A DNA stretch of 64,000 nucleotides from JANWHQ01 sp963775275 (GCA_963775275.1 CAVZII010000005.1:3038001-3102000); one strand, 5' to 3'; shown: positions 49,131 through 57,845, numbered from the stretch's first letter. Notes: a model not told the origin generated them from the sequence alone. Numbers and translations: made by a program.

Positions 49131-51048
49131 GGGCCCCGGCGGTCGCGTCCGGAAGGGCGAAGGCGACCAGGGCGTCGGATTGCCCCTCCTCGGTGATCTT
49201 CGCCGATCCGCCTGCGGCGATGACGACATACTGCCGCCCGCCCGCCTCGTAGGTCATGGGCATGGCGTGGGCGCTGGCCGGCAGCTCCGTCCTCCACACC
49301 TCCTTGCCGGTCGCCACGTCGAAGGCGTGCAGCCTACGGTCGATCGTCCCGGCGGCGAAGACGAGGCCGCCGGCCGTGACGATGGGCCCGCCGAGCGCGG
49401 CCGAGCCGGTCGGGGCGTCCGGGACGCCCGGCGCGAGATCGCGCATGGAGCCGAGCGGCGTGCGCCAGCGGATCCGGCCGGTGGCGAGGTCGACGGCGAC
49501 CAGCGAGCCCCACGGCGGGGCGATGCAGAGCCCATGCGAGGGCCCGAACAGGGGCGCGCGGGCGAGACCATAGGGCGCGCCCCTCTGGCGGCCGTACTCG
49601 ACTCCCGGCTCGGGATGGCGGACGGCCTCGTCGAAGCCGGCGGCCGGGATCAGCCGGACCCGGTAGGGGATGTTGGTGACGCTGGTGACCAGAAGGTTGC
49701 GCGTCGGGTCGAAGGCGAAGCCGCTCCAGTTCATCCCGCCGATATTGCCGGGGACGGCGATGGTCCCCTTGACGCTGGGCGGCGTGAAGATCCGGCCGCC
49801 GCCGACCTCGGCGATCATCGCGCGGCAGGCCTCCTTGTCCGCGGGCGTGAAGCCCCACGCCTCGTCCGGGCTCAGCGACTGGGGAACGAGCGGCGGGATC
49901 GCCGTGGGGATCGGCTGGGTCGGCGAGGCCGACTCGCCCGGCGTCGTGCTGGCGGGAACCGGGCGCTCTTCGACAGGGAACACCGGTTTGCCGTCGCCGC
50001 GACGAAGGACGTAGAGGAAGCCGGTCTTGTTGCCGGCGACCACGACCGGCGTGGGCTTGCCGTCGTGCGGGATCGTCGCGAGGAGGGGCGGCGCGGCGGT
50101 GTCGTAGTCCCACAGGTCGTGGTGCACGAGCTGGAAGCCCCAGACGAGCCTGCCAGTGCGGGAGTCCAGGGCGACCACTGAATTGGCCCATCTGTTGTCG
50201 CCCGGCCGAAGGCCGCCGTAGTAGTCGGGGCTGGCGGCCCCGGTCGGGATGAACACCAGGTGGCGCGCCGGGTCGGCGGCGATCACCGACCAGGCGTTGG
50301 CCGCGCCGCTCTTCACGCCGGGCTTGGGCTGGAGCGGCCGCCAGCTCCAGGCGGGGGCGCCGGTGCGCGCGTCGTAGGCGCGGACGACGCCCGAGGGCAT
50401 GTCCACGCGGCCGTTGTCGTCGATGGCCGAGCCGACCACGACCTTGCCGTCGATGACGGCGGGCGGGGAGGTGTTGTGATAGGCGCCGGGCAGGTAGCGA
50501 TCGACCCCCCTGAGGCTGACTTCGCCGTCGCGGCCGAAGTCGGCGCAGGGGCGTCCCGTGGCGGCGTCCACGGCGACGAGCCGCGCGTCCAGCGTCGCTT
50601 CGAAGACCCGCCGGCGGCAGGCCTGCCCAGCCTTGCGGTCGGGATCGAGCCAGGTCGCCGCGCCGCGGCTGATGTAGCCGTCGCCGTACCAGAGTCCGCG
50701 GTCGACCTTGGGATCGTAGGCCCACAGCTGCGTTCCCTTGACCGGGTCCAGCGCGATGATCCGGTTGAACGGCGTGGTGAGGATCAGCTCGCCGTCGACA
50801 TACAGCGGCGTCGTCTCGAAGCCGCTGCGCGGGCCGTGATCGCCCTTGGCGATGTCGCCGGTGTGGAAGGTCCAGGCGGGTTTCAGCTCGCCGACGTTGT
50901 TCCGGTCGATCTGGCTGAGCGGGGAGAAGCGTGTCCCGCCGGCGTCGTGGCCGTAGGCCGTCCACTGATCAGCGGCCGAAGCCCCTCCTGCGGCCAGCGC
51001 GGCCGCAAGGCAGGCCGCCCCCCATCCGAGCCGTTCACTCATTCCCAT
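49117..51048 (-). CDS. PQQ-dependent dehydrogenase, membrane glucose dehydrogenase-like, no N-terminal membrane domain
   Basis: The protein has 643 residues with a signal peptide (AACLAAALAAGGASAADQ). The eight-bladed propeller repeats include WTAYGHDAGGTRFSPLSQID and the PQQ-binding GSAIDDNGRVDMPSGVVRAY, VWGFQLVHHDLWDYD, GNIGGMNWSGFAFDPTRNLL and YVVIAAGGSAKI. These match the periplasmic domain of quinoprotein glucose dehydrogenases. The usual N-terminal five-helix domain is missing, so a soluble form or a separate partner is expected. It converges with and overlaps the SDR gene by 14 bp. Confidence 0.92.
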   Translation of the reverse strand: MGMSERLGWGAACLAAALAAGGASAADQWTAYGHDAGGTRFSPLSQIDRNNVGELKPAWTFHTGDIAKGDHGPRSGFETTPLYVDGELILTTPFNRIIALDPVKGTQLWAYDPKVDRGLWYGDGYISRGAATWLDPDRKAGQACRRRVFEATLDARLVAVDAATGRPCADFGRDGEVSLRGVDRYLPGAYHNTSPPAVIDGKVVVGSAIDDNGRVDMPSGVVRAYDARTGAPAWSWRPLQPKPGVKSGAANAWSVIAADPARHLVFIPTGAASPDYYGGLRPGDNRWANSVVALDSRTGRLVWGFQLVHHDLWDYDTAAPPLLATIPHDGKPTPVVVAGNKTGFLYVLRRGDGKPVFPVEERPVPASTTPGESASPTQPIPTAIPPLVPQSLSPDEAWGFTPADKEACRAMIAEVGGGRIFTPPSVKGTIAVPGNIGGMNWSGFAFDPTRNLLVTSVTNIPYRVRLIPAAGFDEAVRHPEPGVEYGRQRGAPYGLARAPLFGPSHGLCIAPPWGSLVAVDLATGRIRWRTPLGSMRDLAPGVPDAPTGSAALGGPIVTAGGLVFAAGTIDRRLHAFDVATGKEVWRTELPASAHAMPMTYEAGGRQYVVIAAGGSAKITEEGQSDALVAFALPDATAGAPTGP

Positions 51049-51159
51049 CGCGAAGCCCTCGTCCTAAAGCTGCGGCGGTCGGGTTGCGCCGCGCCGGGGT
51101 CGGGTGTCGAGGCGGACGGGGCGTGCGGCGCGGCCCCGGGGACTTGAGGCGGAGCGCCT

Positions 51160-52002
51160 GTGACGAGCGGCGTCTTTCGGGGGATGATCGGCCAGGATCT
51201 TCGGGCGCTGCGGCGCGCCTATCTGGCCCTTGCGGCGCTGGTCTTCGGGATCGACGCGGTCAACGTCCTCTCGACCATGCACGACTGGGCCGCAGGCGGA
51301 CATCCTCTGCCCGCCTGGATGCCGATCGTCTGGGAATACTCCAGCGGCGTCGCCAACCTGGTCTTCGCAACGCTGGTCTACGCGGCCATGCGGATCGCAC
51401 CGCCTCAGCCGGGGCATTGGCTGAGGTTCGCCCTGGTCCACGCGCCGAACACCGTGGTCTTCTCGGCTCTGCACGTGGGCGGGATGTGGGGGCTGCGCAT
51501 CGCCGTCTACGCGCTGGCGGGCCTGCGCTACCACGTTCACCTGAACGACTTCCCCTACGAATACCGCAAGGACCTCGTCACCTACGCAGTGGCGGCGGGC
51601 CTGTTCTGGATGTTCGGCGAGCTGGAGCGCCGACGGTCTGCGCCGGTGGTCCCGACCGAGGCGCCGACGTTCGACATCAAGGACGGGACGCGCCTGATCC
51701 GCGCGCGCATCGACGAGATTCTGGCGGCGTCCTCGGCGGGCAACTACGTCGAGTTCGTCCTGGTCGACGGGCGAAAGCCCCTGATGCGGACCACCCTGGC
51801 GGCCATGGAGGCGATGCTCGAGCCGCTCGGCTTCGTGCGCACGCACCGCTCGTGGCTGGTCAACGCCGCCAAGGTCAGCGGACTCGAGGCCCAGGGCTCG
51901 GGCGACTTCGCCGTGCGGCTCGGGCGGGAGATCACCGCCCCCTTGTCCCGCCGCTATCCGGAGGCGTTGCGGCGCCTGCGCGGCCCCAATGGAGCGGCCT
52001 AG
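51160..52002 (+). CDS. Membrane LytTR-domain transcriptional regulator
   Basis: The protein has 280 residues with GTG 51160 behind GGAG. Four hydrophobic helices (about residues 15-160; YLALAALVFGIDAVNVLS) precede a LytTR DNA-binding domain: RIDEILAASSAGNYVEFVLV, LMRTTLAAMEAMLEPLGF and FVRTHRSWLVNAAKVSGLEA. The RTHRSWLVN motif is highly diagnostic. Membrane LytTR proteins usually work with sensor partners at the cell surface. It is divergent from the PQQ gene, so it may regulate it; no evidence beyond position. Confidence 0.9.
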   Translation: MTSGVFRGMIGQDLRALRRAYLALAALVFGIDAVNVLSTMHDWAAGGHPLPAWMPIVWEYSSGVANLVFATLVYAAMRIAPPQPGHWLRFALVHAPNTVVFSALHVGGMWGLRIAVYALAGLRYHVHLNDFPYEYRKDLVTYAVAAGLFWMFGELERRRSAPVVPTEAPTFDIKDGTRLIRARIDEILAASSAGNYVEFVLVDGRKPLMRTTLAAMEAMLEPLGFVRTHRSWLVNAAKVSGLEAQGSGDFAVRLGREITAPLSRRYPEALRRLRGPNGAA

Positions 52003-52457
52003 CCCGCGCGCACCTTGAGGCAGGCGCCGGTGAGGATGCCGGTCACCTTGACCTCGGCCCCGCGGGCCAGCTCGCCGCCGCCGTCCAGCTCGGCGGCCCA
52101 CTCCTTGCCGTCCACGAACACCCGCCCGCGCCCGCCGGCGAAGTCCTGCGTCGCTTGGCCGTGATGGCCGACGAGACGGGGGTTCGGATCATTGATGTCC
52201 GGGCCCTTGAGCTGGAACGGGTGGGGCAGGTACCGCCGCGCCAACAGGATCGAGGCCATGGTCAAGGCCGCGAAGATCAGGAGCTCGGTGGGAAGGCCCA
52301 GGCGAAGGCCCGTGAGCAGTGCGGTCAGCGCTGCGGCGAGGGCGGGCCAGAGCAGATAGCCCGAGCCGGTGGGGACCTCGACCGCCAGGAAGATCGCCGC
52401 CAGGGCCATCCAGACCCAGAACGGATGGGCGGCGTAGAGCTGGAAGAGGGCGTCCAT
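51999..52457 (-). CDS. NfeD-family membrane protein
   Basis: The protein has 152 residues: three N-terminal helices (FWVWMALAAIFLAVEVPTGS, PALAAALTALLTGL, ELLIFAALTMASILLA) and an OB-fold C-domain (LVGHHGQATQDFAGGRGRVF, VKVTGILTGACLKV). NfeD proteins pair with SPFH stomatins, and the SPFH gene lies 4 bp upstream. It is thought to influence membrane microdomains. The 3' end overlaps the LytTR gene by 4 bp. Confidence 0.92.
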   Translation of the reverse strand: MDALFQLYAAHPFWVWMALAAIFLAVEVPTGSGYLLWPALAAALTALLTGLRLGLPTELLIFAALTMASILLARRYLPHPFQLKGPDINDPNPRLVGHHGQATQDFAGGRGRVFVDGKEWAAELDGGGELARGAEVKVTGILTGACLKVRAG

Positions 52458-52460
52458 GGC

Positions 52461-53423
52461 TCAGTCCGACCTCGGGACCGACGGGCCCGGCGGCGTGGGC
52501 GGGCGCGGCGCGGCCGCGGCGGTCCGGGCGCCGGTCACCAGCTCCTGGATGCCGCCCAGCGCCCCCACCAGCGCCCCCATCTCGGCCGGCACGATCACCG
52601 TCCTCTGCTGTGGCGAATCCGCGAGCTTGGCGAAGGCGTCGACGTACTTCTGGGCGACGAAGTAGTTGATGGCGTTGACGCTGCCGCTCTCGATGGCGTC
52701 CGACACCATCTGGGTGGCCTTGGCCTCGGCCTGGGCGGACCGCTCACGGGCCTCGGCGTCGAGGAAGGCGGCGGAACGGCGGCCTTCCGCCTGCAGCACC
52801 GCCGACTGCTTGGCGCCTTCCGCGCGGGTGATCTGGGCCTGCTTGTCGCCCTCGGCCTCGGTGATCACGGCGCGCCGCTCGCGCTCGGCCTTCATCTGCC
52901 GGGCCATGGCGTTGGTGATGTCCGTCGGCGGCTGCAGGTCCTTGATCTCGATGCGGGCCACCTTGACGCCCCAGGGGCCGGTGGCCTCGTCGATCACATG
53001 CAGCAGGCGCGAGTTGATCTGGTCGCGCTGGGAGAGGACCTCGTCCAGCTCCATCGAGCCGACGACGGTGCGAAGGTTGGTCATGGTCAGCTGGGTGATC
53101 GCCTGGGTCAGGTTGGCGACGCGGTAGGCCGCGGCGGCGGCGTCCATCACCTGGATGAAGACGATGGCGTCGACCTTCACCCCGACGTTGTCCTTGGTGA
53201 TCACCTCCTGGCTCGGCACGTCCAGGACCTGCTCCATCATGTTGATCCGCCGGCCGATTCCCTCGACGAACGGCGTCAGGATGGTGATGCCGGGCTTGAT
53301 GGTGCGGGTGTAGCGGCCGAAGCGCTGGACTGTGTACTCGTGGCCCTGGGGCACGATCTTGATCGCCCCGAGCAGGACGACCAGGGCCAGGACGACGAAG
53401 ACGACGGCGATGGCGATGTGCAT
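52461..53423 (-). CDS. SPFH/Band-7 protein (QmcA/stomatin-like)
   Basis: The protein has 320 residues. One N-terminal anchor (HIAIAVVFVVLALVVLLGAI) leads to the Band-7 domain: IVPQGHEYTVQRFGRYTRTI, then ITILTPFVEGIGRRINMMEQ and WGVKVARIEIKDLQPPTDIT. A coiled coil rich in Ala/Glu/Arg follows (AERERRAVITEAEGDKQAQI). The C-terminus is Pro-rich. The protein forms membrane-scaffold oligomers with NfeD. ATG 53421-53423. Overlaps nothing; likely one operon with nfeD. Confidence 0.93.
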   Translation of the reverse strand: MHIAIAVVFVVLALVVLLGAIKIVPQGHEYTVQRFGRYTRTIKPGITILTPFVEGIGRRINMMEQVLDVPSQEVITKDNVGVKVDAIVFIQVMDAAAAAYRVANLTQAITQLTMTNLRTVVGSMELDEVLSQRDQINSRLLHVIDEATGPWGVKVARIEIKDLQPPTDITNAMARQMKAERERRAVITEAEGDKQAQITRAEGAKQSAVLQAEGRRSAAFLDAEARERSAQAEAKATQMVSDAIESGSVNAINYFVAQKYVDAFAKLADSPQQRTVIVPAEMGALVGALGGIQELVTGARTAAAAPRPPTPPGPSVPRSD

Positions 53424-53473
53424 GGTTGGCGTTCCCCCTTGGCGCGGAGCCTAACCCAGGGACGTTCCGGCCG

Positions 53474-53851
53474 CTACGGCAAGGCAAGGCTGTCGGACAG
53501 GGCCTTGCCGCGCCGGGCGATCTTGGCCGCCTCGGCGTGGTTGGCCGGATTGCAGGCGGGGAACTCGGCCTTGCCGGCCGAGTAGCCGGTGTTGAAGGAG
53601 AGCACGAGCCGGTTCCTGAAGCCCTGATCGGGCGCCTCGACATCCAGGAGCTGCTGCATCCGGGAGAACCAGAACTGGTCCTGGCGACCCTGGCAGGCCT
53701 GGCGCAGGGCATGGCTCTCTCCCAGCACATTGGCGAGGTCCACGAGCGTCTGGCGCGCTTCGGGGGGCCGGTCCTGGCCCGCAGCCGGCCGCGCCGCGAG
53801 CGCGGCGAGGAGGCAGATCGCGCCGCCGAGGGCGGCCCGGGCGCGGCTCAA
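53474..53851 (-). CDS. TIGR02301-family secreted protein
   Basis: The protein has 125 residues. The signal peptide is ALGGAICLLAALAARPAAGQ. The mature domain contains DLANVLGESHALRQACQGRQ, then QFWFSRMQQLLDVEA and RNRLVLSFNTGYSAGKAEFP with PACNP. These are the TIGR02301 features. The preferred start TTG 53849-53851 overlaps the upstream TGA stop (TTGA), with GGAGCGG upstream. A longer reading has no ribosome site. Alphaproteobacterial family of unknown function. Confidence 0.82.
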   Translation of the reverse strand: MSRARAALGGAICLLAALAARPAAGQDRPPEARQTLVDLANVLGESHALRQACQGRQDQFWFSRMQQLLDVEAPDQGFRNRLVLSFNTGYSAGKAEFPACNPANHAEAAKIARRGKALSDSLALP

Positions 53852-54423
53852 CGCCGCTCCACGTGGAAGCGGGCGAGCTCGGTCCTGGGCTGGTCCCAAT
53901 CGGGCTTCAGCTCCTGCGCCATCATGTAGTCGTCATAGGCGGCCTTCAGATCTCCCAGCCGCTCCTCGCCCAGGGCGCGGTTGAAGTAGGCCTTCTCCGG
54001 CTCGGAGGGATCGAGGGCCAGGCCCTTGCTGATCTCGGCGACTCCCTGGGACGCCTTGCCCAGGCCGATCAGCGCGGCGCCGCGATTGACATAGGCCTCG
54101 CCGAGGTCCGGCTCGATCGTCGAGGCCGTGTCGAAATCGCGCTTGGCGGGGACGTACTCGGACCGGGCGAGATGGAGCACGCCGCGGTTGACGTAGGTCG
54201 CCGCAAGCTCATGGCGGCCCAGAACCTCGTTGTCGATCGCGAGCGTGCACTCGTCGATGGCCTGGGCGCTCGCCGCCCCGATCCTGGCGGCCTCCCGGGC
54301 CCAGGTGGAGCAGCCCGCCGCCAGGCCGTTGCCGAGGACCGTCACATCGGCCTGGGCCGGCGCGCCCGCCGCGATCGCGGCGAGGCCCAGTCCGGCGGCG
54401 GCGATGGCGAGGATAGTGCGCAT
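53848..54423 (-). CDS. Secreted TPR-repeat protein
   Basis: The protein has 191 residues. The signal peptide is MRTILAIAAAGLGLAAIAAG followed by APAQA. Then come a Cys pair (GCSTWAREAARIGAASAQAI, DECTLAI) and three TPR units (ATYVNRGVLHLARSEYVPAK; GEAYVNRGAALIGLGKASQG; KAYFNRALGEERLGDLKAAY). GGGAG at 54432-54436 gives 9-base spacing to ATG 54421-54423; the earlier ATG 54430 is too near. Its TGA overlaps the following TIGR02301 gene's TTG. Likely a periplasmic adaptor. Confidence 0.85.
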   Translation of the reverse strand: MRTILAIAAAGLGLAAIAAGAPAQADVTVLGNGLAAGCSTWAREAARIGAASAQAIDECTLAIDNEVLGRHELAATYVNRGVLHLARSEYVPAKRDFDTASTIEPDLGEAYVNRGAALIGLGKASQGVAEISKGLALDPSEPEKAYFNRALGEERLGDLKAAYDDYMMAQELKPDWDQPRTELARFHVERR

Positions 54424-54485
54424 CGTGATCATCTCCCTTGCGCAACCGGAAGGGTACCACAGTTCGGCCTTCCGGGCAGGCCGAT

Positions 54486-54908
54486 TCAGGCGAACCGCTC
54501 CAGCGCCAGCGCGATGATGCGCCGCGTCTCGCTCCACTGGACGAGGCCGGCCGCCTGCCCGGCCGGCCAGAAGCGCGCCTCGGCCGCGTCGTCGCCGGCC
54601 ACGGGCTCTCCCGAGACCCAACGCGCGGCAAAGTCGACGAGGACATAGTGGCGCTCGATCCCGCCGTCGGGTCCTTTGAAGACGCCGTCGACCACGTCCA
54701 GGAGGCCCAAGAGCTCGGCGGCCACGCCGGTCTCCTCCCGAAGCTCGCGCAGGGCGGCTTCGGCCGCCGTCTCGCCCCACTCGATGCGCCCGCCCGGAAG
54801 GCTCCATTCCCCGAGGCGGGGCGGCTTGCCGCGCCGGATCAACAGCACCTCGGGCCCGCGCAGGCAGACCACGCCGGCGCAGGGGGAGGGACGGCGGACC
54901 TCGCTCAC
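54486..54908 (-). CDS. Nudix hydrolase
   Basis: The protein has 140 residues from GTG 54906-54908. The Nudix box GRIEWGETAAEAALRELREE (followed by TGV) is complete with the REExEE-type metal ligands. It opens PCAGVVCLRGPEVLLIRRGK and PPRLGEWSLPGG. The VDFAARWVSGEPVAGDDAAE segment is typical of ADP-ribose pyrophosphatase or CoA-like Nudix enzymes. The substrate is not predictable. It lies downstream of the FAD oxidoreductase gene. Confidence 0.92.
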   Translation of the reverse strand: MSEVRRPSPCAGVVCLRGPEVLLIRRGKPPRLGEWSLPGGRIEWGETAAEAALRELREETGVAAELLGLLDVVDGVFKGPDGGIERHYVLVDFAARWVSGEPVAGDDAAEARFWPAGQAAGLVQWSETRRIIALALERFA

Positions 54909-54942
54909 GGCCGGCGCCGCGCGAGGGGCCGGCGTCTGCGCA

Positions 54943-56352
54943 TCAGAACAGCACGCGGGGGTTCATGATCCGGTTGGGGTCGAGCGCAGCCCGGATCGCC
55001 CGCATCGCCTCGACCTCGACGGCGCTCTTGTAGCGCAGGGCCTCGTTGGTCTTCATCGCGCCCAGGCCGTGCTCGGCCGAGATCGATCCTTCCATCTGGC
55101 CCACGATGTCGTGGACCACGCGCGAGCCCTCGTCGCGGCGGGCGGCGTGCGCCCTGGGATCGCCGCCCGCCGGTTGCAGGATGTCGAAGTGGATGTTGCC
55201 GTCGCCAAGGTGTCCGAAGGCCAGCACGCGGCAGCCGGGCGCGAAGGCCAGCATGGCCGACGTAGCCTGGTCGAGGAAGCCGGCGATCTTCGAGATCGGG
55301 ACCGAGACGTCGTGCTTCCAGACCGCCCCTTCCGGCTTCTGGGCGGCCGACTGGTGCTCGCGGATCGACCAGAAGTCCCGGGCCTGGGCCTGGCTCTGTG
55401 CGATCGCCGCGTCCTCGATGAGTCCGGCCTCCAGCGCCTTGCCGAGCAGCCGCTCCATCGCCGCCTCGGCGGCGCCCGCCTCGCCCGAGGCGATCTCGAT
55501 CAGGACGTACCACGGATGGACGCCGTCCAGCGGCTCGCGGGCCCCCGAGATGTGGCGCAGCACGAACTCGACGCCGAGGCGCGCGATCAGTTCGAAGGTC
55601 TCCACCGCCCCGCCGCTCTCGTCCTTGGCGCGCTTGAGCAGCTCGATCGCGGCGGCGGGCGTCTTCACGGCGGCGAAGGCGGTGGCGCGCGAGACGAGCA
55701 GGGGAAAGAGCTTGAGGCTCGCGGCGGTGACGACGCCGAGCGTCCCCTCCGCTCCGATCAGAAGCTGCTTGAGGTCGTAACCGGTGTTGTCCTTGCGCAG
55801 GCGCTTTAGGCCGTGGAAGACCTCGCCGTTGGGCATCACCGCCTCCACCCCCAGGACCAGGTCGCGCATGGTCCCGTAGCGCAGCACCTGGGTGCCCCCG
55901 GCGTTGGTGGAGACCAGTCCTCCGATGGTGGCCGTGCCCTCCGAGGCGAGGGACAGGGGAAAGCGCCGTCCGACCGCCTGCGCCGCCTCGTGCACGGCCG
56001 CGAGCGGGACGCCGGCCTCGGCCACGATGACGTCGTCGAAGGGATCGGCCTGGCGGATCCGGCGCAGGCGCTCCAGAGACAGCAGCACCTCGCCCTGGGG
56101 GATCTGGCCGGCGACGAGGCCGGTGTTGCCGCCCTGGGGCACGACGGGGGTCCTGGAGGCCGCGCAGACGCCGATGACGGCGGAGACCTCCCCGGTCGTC
56201 CGCGGCAGCAGCAGCAGGGGAGTCGTCCCGGTCCAGCGGTCGCGCCACTCCACCAGCTTGGACGTCAGGATGTCGGGGTCCTGGCTCCAGCCGCCGTCGC
56301 CGAGGACGGCCTTCAGGCGCGACAGGACATCGGCGGGGACGGGGCGGGTCAT
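54943..56352 (-). CDS. FAD-linked oxidoreductase, GlcD/D-2-hydroxyacid dehydrogenase type
   Basis: The protein has 469 residues. The FAD-binding 4 motif is VVPQGGNTGLVAGQIPQGEV, then GGLVSTNAGGTQVLRYGTMR and GAEGTLGVVTAASLKLFPLL. The C-terminal FAD_oxidase_C domain has GHLGDGNIHFDILQP and ISAEHGLGAMK. These match D-lactate, D-2-hydroxyglutarate and glycolate dehydrogenases. The substrate cannot be chosen from sequence alone. ATG 56350-56352. Intact. Confidence 0.92.
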   Translation of the reverse strand: MTRPVPADVLSRLKAVLGDGGWSQDPDILTSKLVEWRDRWTGTTPLLLLPRTTGEVSAVIGVCAASRTPVVPQGGNTGLVAGQIPQGEVLLSLERLRRIRQADPFDDVIVAEAGVPLAAVHEAAQAVGRRFPLSLASEGTATIGGLVSTNAGGTQVLRYGTMRDLVLGVEAVMPNGEVFHGLKRLRKDNTGYDLKQLLIGAEGTLGVVTAASLKLFPLLVSRATAFAAVKTPAAAIELLKRAKDESGGAVETFELIARLGVEFVLRHISGAREPLDGVHPWYVLIEIASGEAGAAEAAMERLLGKALEAGLIEDAAIAQSQAQARDFWSIREHQSAAQKPEGAVWKHDVSVPISKIAGFLDQATSAMLAFAPGCRVLAFGHLGDGNIHFDILQPAGGDPRAHAARRDEGSRVVHDIVGQMEGSISAEHGLGAMKTNEALRYKSAVEVEAMRAIRAALDPNRIMNPRVLF

Positions 56353-56390
56353 GGCTGGGAGTTTAGCCGCGGCGCCCCGGCCGGCCTAGG

Positions 56391-56721
56391 CTGCCGTCCC
56401 GACTCTGACGTTCGCAACCGCCCGTGGAGACATCGAACGAAAGTCAGAGTCGATAAGGACACTACCGAAGTCATGAATTTTCTAGTGAGGTTTGCGAACC
56501 TGACGTTCGTCACTGAGGTCGCCCCTTGGGATGGACGAACGTCAGGTTCACCTCGCTAGTGTCCCGATTCCGAAGTTCGCCAGCGCATTTGCAAGGCGGA
56601 TGCGAACTTCGGAATCGATAAGGACACTAGCAAATGTATGATTCTAGTGTGGTTTACGGATCAGAAGTTCGCAGCCGAGGGCGCCGCCATCATCATGCGA
56701 ACTTCTGATCCACCACACTAG
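56391..56721. repeat. Four-hairpin array of CTAGTG elements including inverted copy B
   Basis: Units run left to right. Unit 3, about 56396-56464, has arms CGACTCTGACGTTCG / CGAACGAAAGTCAGAGTCG and ends ATAAGGACACTA. Unit 4, 56482-56559, has arms AACCTGACGTTCGTC / GACGAACGTCAGGTT. Units 56556-56630 and 56644-56721 are a near-identical, inverted copy of element A at 10579-10742. Unit 4 shares its right CTAG with the next unit. Each stem carries about 4 unpaired bases in one arm. The region contains no gene. The final CTAG at 56718 supplies the TAG stop of the next gene. Confidence 0.9.
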
Positions 56722-57845
56722 AGCGGCATGGCCAGGGCCTCTTCCAGCTCGCGCAGGCGCGCGCGGGTCAGTTCGAGGTCGCGGCCGAGCTGGGGATCGC
56801 CGGGAGCCGCGGACGCCAGCCGTTCGGCCAGGGGCAGGCGTTCGCGGTAGAGGTCGCGCGCGCGGCTGCGGTGCCCGCGCGCCTCGCGGGTGTCGGCCAG
56901 CCGCTCGATCCCGGCGGAAAGGGCGCGTTGGGCGGCGAGGTCGTCGGGCGCCTCGGTCGCGAGAGCCCGGCGCAGGCCCAGGCTCTCCTCATGCAGGTCG
57001 AGCGCCGAATCCAGCCGTCCCTCCCGGTCGCTGATGTCGCCGGCGCGGGCCAGGGCGCAGGCGAGGTCGCGGCGCGCGAGGACATCGGCGGGCGACGCGC
57101 GGACCCGCTTGCGCGCCAGGGCCAGGGCGCCGTTGTAGAGCTCGAGCGCGTCGTCCAGGCGGTTGGCGTCGCGCATCTGGTCGCCGCCGTCGATGGCGGC
57201 GAGGAAGGCGCCCCGCTCGTCGAGGGCGGGGGCCGCCGAGGGCGCGGAGACGAGCATGGCCTCGGGCGGCGGCTCGATCGGCTGGGAGGGAGCCGGCGCG
57301 CGCGCGGCGGGCCCTGGCGTCGGCTCGTGGGCTGGCGCGGCGGCGGCGGGCTCGCCATGGAACTCGTCGTCGTGGACGTCCGAGGCGGGGAAGGGGGCCA
57401 GGGCCTCGGCGCCGTGCTCGGCGCGATCCGCCGCCGGCTCCGGAGCGTGCGCCGCAGCGGCGGCGAAGACCGGCTCCGCGACGGGCCGCGGCGGGGCGGG
57501 CGCGGGGGGATGATCTGGGTGCGGAGCCTCCGCCTGCGGAGTCTCGGCGTGCGCCGGCGGCGCGGGCCCGGCGACCGGCTCGGGGACGTCCAGCGGCAGG
57601 TCCCAGTCGACGGCGGCGGGCGGTCCGGCCCGCTTGGTCTTGCCCTCGCCCGGCGCGCGCAGGAGTGAGGCGATGACCACCACCAGGCCCACGCCGGCGG
57701 CGAGCCCGGCAACGACCGGATGGTAGGGCGTGAACGGGCCGAGGTCAGGCGGGGAGAAGATCCCGATCGTTTCGGGGCGCGCCAAGAGATAGCCCTCGCC
57801 CATCAGGGCGAGCCCGGCCAGGAGCCCGATGAAACGTCCCCACAT
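56718..57845 (-). CDS. Membrane-anchored protein with C-terminal TPR-like region
   Basis: The protein has 375 residues from ATG 57843-57845 with GGGGGAA upstream. Two N-terminal helices (FIGLLAGLALMGEGYLLARP; VVAGLAAGVGLVVVIASLLR) come first. A Pro/Ala/Glu-rich low-complexity spacer (residues 80-210) follows. The last 160 residues are helical TPR-like repeats (LDDALELYNGALALARKRVR; ADVLARRDLACALARAGDIS; LDLHEESLGLRRALATEAPD). The longer frame upstream is not used. The stop codon TAG sits in the CTAG border of the hairpin array. Function unknown; may be a scaffold. Confidence 0.75.
   Translation of the reverse strand: MWGRFIGLLAGLALMGEGYLLARPETIGIFSPPDLGPFTPYHPVVAGLAAGVGLVVVIASLLRAPGEGKTKRAGPPAAVDWDLPLDVPEPVAGPAPPAHAETPQAEAPHPDHPPAPAPPRPVAEPVFAAAAAHAPEPAADRAEHGAEALAPFPASDVHDDEFHGEPAAAAPAHEPTPGPAARAPAPSQPIEPPPEAMLVSAPSAAPALDERGAFLAAIDGGDQMRDANRLDDALELYNGALALARKRVRASPADVLARRDLACALARAGDISDREGRLDSALDLHEESLGLRRALATEAPDDLAAQRALSAGIERLADTREARGHRSRARDLYRERLPLAERLASAAPGDPQLGRDLELTRARLRELEEALAMPL

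Noticed and set aside
56391..56721. Possible CRISPR array
   Set aside because: Repeated units are palindromes with different sequences, not direct repeats with unique spacers, and no cas genes are present.
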